Of a DNA stretch of 64,000 nt, positions 62,111 to 64,000 are shown piece by piece (the first letter of the stretch is position 1; the number at the start of each line of letters is the position of its first letter). The position numbers and the translations under genes are program-made. The notes under the pieces were generated by a model that was given only the letters and a program-made list of their open reading frames with translations, searched no databases and had not been told where the DNA came from. Source of the stretch: Citrus sinensis (Eukaryota; Streptophyta; Magnoliopsida; Sapindales; Rutaceae); NCBI RefSeq assembly GCF_022201045.2, contig NC_068556.1, positions 4,132,001 through 4,196,000 of the forward strand. Direction: 5' to 3'.

Positions 62111-62886
62111 AATATGTATTGATGTCCAAATGCTCCGGTTCGTAATACTTATATAATGAAAAACTTATAATATCTTAACTATTTATGTCATAATTTTATT
62201 TAAAAATAATATTTACAATACCATAACCATAACTCTTAATTTTTATTTTTAAAACACAACACTTTAATGCCAAAAGAAGCCTAAGATTCCCTTCTAGTTA
62301 TTTCAAATTAACCATAGAAAGCTAGAAACCCTCGGTATTAGCACACACTGAGGATGAAAATTATCCAAGAATGTACTGTAACTTGGTGACATCTCCATGT
62401 TCAAATTTGCCTAAAATCTTCCAATTGATGGGTATTTGAATTTGCTTCTAGTACAAAATTACAAAAGCTTAAGTTGAAAAGCAAGGCTCACAGATTAATC
62501 AAATGAAAACAAGAACCTTCCATCTTACTTTCAGAGAAGCAAAATTTGATCTCAACATTATCCAGGAGCAGCAAAATTTAAGTTGAACATTATTCTCCAC
62601 TGTATAAAACAGTTGAAGGTGACGGAATGATTTTAAAAAGGAAAGAGAGAGAGAAAGAGGGAGGGAGAGCATACACATCCCAGAGAGCTTAAAATTGCAG
62701 CTACAATTGACAGCGCGATTCTACTGCCGGTAAATTCTTCTATAACTTCTGTTCAAATTTGTGATACATAAACAGTCTAGCAGCAATCATACTACAGTTC
62801 TCGGAAAACAGGCCTGTGATTAACTAAATTATGCACAATCAATTCAATTTATAACCATGCAGGAGGTCTTACCAACCTCTCTAAGG
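62111..62886. other. Spacer and FTSH4 3' UTR
   Basis: Likely 3' UTR in its right half, with a GA-rich tract at about 62637-62670. No other gene. Confidence 0.5.
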
Positions 62887-63816
62887 TTATGATCCCACAG
62901 GAGCAATTCCTTTGGCTTGAGCTGCAGCCTTTGCAGCTGCGGCAGCAGCAGCCGCTGCAGCGGCAGCAGATGCAGCTGGATTGGGTGTTGATGGTGGAGG
63001 CACCGGGTTTGATTGTGAATTGTTTTGTGATTGAACTATCTGCTGATGTTGCTGCTGCTGCTGAGAGTTGACTTGGGCGAGTAGAGCCTTGATCTGACTT
63101 CCTGAAAGAGTCTCATGCTCAAGCAAAGCATTAGCAAGTGCATGGAGCTCCTTGCTATGCATAGTGAGAATAGTTTTTGCATTGTTGTAAGCCCTATCCA
63201 GAAAGTTCCTAACTTCTTTCTCAATAAGCAGCCTAGTCTCAGTGCTCATGCTCTTCCCATTGTCATCATAATTGTGAGTGACAACCCCAACCTCTTTGCT
63301 CATGCCATACTTTGTAACCATTGCTCTAGCTAGCTTAGTGGCTTGTTGAAGATCAGAGGATGCACCAGAAGTAACTTCATTTTCTCCAAAGATAAGCTCT
63401 TCTGCGACCCTTCCACCCATGCAAACATCAAGCCTGGCAAGCATCTGCTTCCGTGAGATGCTCGTTTCATCCTTGTCTGGCAATTGAGCAACCATGCCTA
63501 AAGACATCCCACGGGGAACAATTGTTGCTTTGTGAACTGGAAGAGCCCCATCAGTATGGACAGCCACAAGGGCATGCCCACCCTCATGGAAAGCCGTCAG
63601 CTTTCTTGACTCATCAGAAATCACAGCTGACTTGCGTTCACTTCCCATCATAATCTTGTCCTTTGCATACTCCAGATCAGCCATTGTCACAGCTTTGGCA
63701 CCGTCCATTGCTGCCTTGAGTGCAGCGATGTTGACTAGGTTTGCAAGATCCGCACCAGAGAACCCGGGAGTCCCTCTAGCAATGATCATCAGATCAACAT
63801 CATCCGCCTTCAACAC
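62887..63816 (-). CDS. FTSH4: Last exon of FTSH4, mitochondrial i-AAA protease (partial)
   Basis: One exon of 310 codons from an AATTACAG acceptor at 63817 to the stop; upstream exons lie beyond the window and 63817-64000 is intron. It starts [24 protein letters not shown], the end of the AAA+ module (second region of homology and lid), then the M41 protease domain with the zinc site HEGGH in [15 protein letters not shown] and the downstream acidic ligand region [33 protein letters not shown] and the [11 protein letters not shown] stretch match FTSH4 as I remember it. The tail is odd: a Gln-rich stretch, [12 protein letters not shown], a run of about 13 alanines and a conserved KGIAPVGS end. 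The protein degrades misfolded inner-membrane proteins facing the intermembrane space. Confidence 0.93.
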   Translation of the reverse strand: MLKADDVDLMIIARGTPGFSGADLANLVNIAALKAAMDGAKAVTMADLEYAKDKIMMGSERKSAVISDESRKLTAFHEGGHALVAVHTDGALPVHKATIVPRGMSLGMVAQLPDKDETSISRKQMLARLDVCMGGRVAEELIFGENEVTSGASSDLQQATKLARAMVTKYGMSKEVGVVTHNYDDNGKSMSTETRLLIEKEVRNFLDRAYNNAKTILTMHSKELHALANALLEHETLSGSQIKALLAQVNSQQQQQHQQIVQSQNNSQSNPVPPPSTPNPAASAAAAAAAAAAAAKAAAQAKGIAPVGS

Positions 63817-64000
63817 CTGTAATTGCACCACAATCAATGGTAATGCATGGGTATTGGTATATGATTATTCCTATTGTGTCACATAAATCTAATATAAAAA
63901 TCTTACAAAAGCCAATGTTGACATACATAGTGCATCAACTAAAGGACTAGGTTATGATGATGATGGTAATGGTTTAATTGTATACCGACAAGAAATATAA

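Overview
The window is plant nuclear DNA: AT-rich, with GT-AG introns, long non-coding gaps, plastid and mitochondrial nuclear genes, LRR receptor kinases, an NLR relic and many plant-type transposons. Gene content and sequence style fit a woody eudicot; Citrus or a relative is my best guess, but that is inference.

Genes, left to right: the 3' end of a probable alkaline-ceramidase-like membrane protein (214-585, +); an intronless NDR1/HIN1-like (LEA_2) protein (5148-5924, +); a two-exon LRR receptor-like kinase with a degenerate kinase core (11725-13727, +); an intronless cytochrome-b5-fused sphingolipid delta-8 desaturase (15040-16383, -); DENR, a translation re-initiation factor (19353-21934, +, seven exons); UDP-sulfoquinovose synthase SQD1 (23147-24826, +) with a PHR1-type phosphate-starvation site in its core promoter; an alpha/beta-hydrolase (25590-29332, -, seven exons); a short MIK2/At1g35710-like LRR receptor kinase (37959-40363, -); and the last exon of the mitochondrial i-AAA protease FTSH4 (62887-63816, -, running off the window).

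Relics: a decayed piece of a second delta-8 desaturase lies near 7.8-8.1 kb. A CC-NB-LRR resistance gene (43228-47635, -) is full of frameshifts and stops and is split by two different solo LTRs, each with an exact 5-bp target duplication. From about 48.2 to 62.1 kb lies a nested transposon block without genes: a gypsy-type, gag-like non-autonomous element hit by a 1.49-kb Pack-MULE carrying a lectin-receptor-kinase fragment, by a 2.3-kb LTR, and by a 1.4-kb LTR that is itself split by a 2.8-kb LTR.

Small DNA transposons are scattered through the gaps. Several have exact boundaries: two MULE-type MITEs (3999-4601, 10563-10703), one Tourist-like MITE (8182-8371) and two hAT-type elements with perfect 8-bp duplications (17913-18611, 35938-36435).

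The genes are independent housekeeping, lipid, translation and receptor genes; I see no operon-like or clustered pathway. I found no convincing undescribed biological system. The strongest unusual items are the Pack-MULE, the NLR relic with its two solo LTRs, the desaturase relic, the probable pseudokinase and the promoter site of SQD1. All exon borders were read by eye from splice signals and reading frame.
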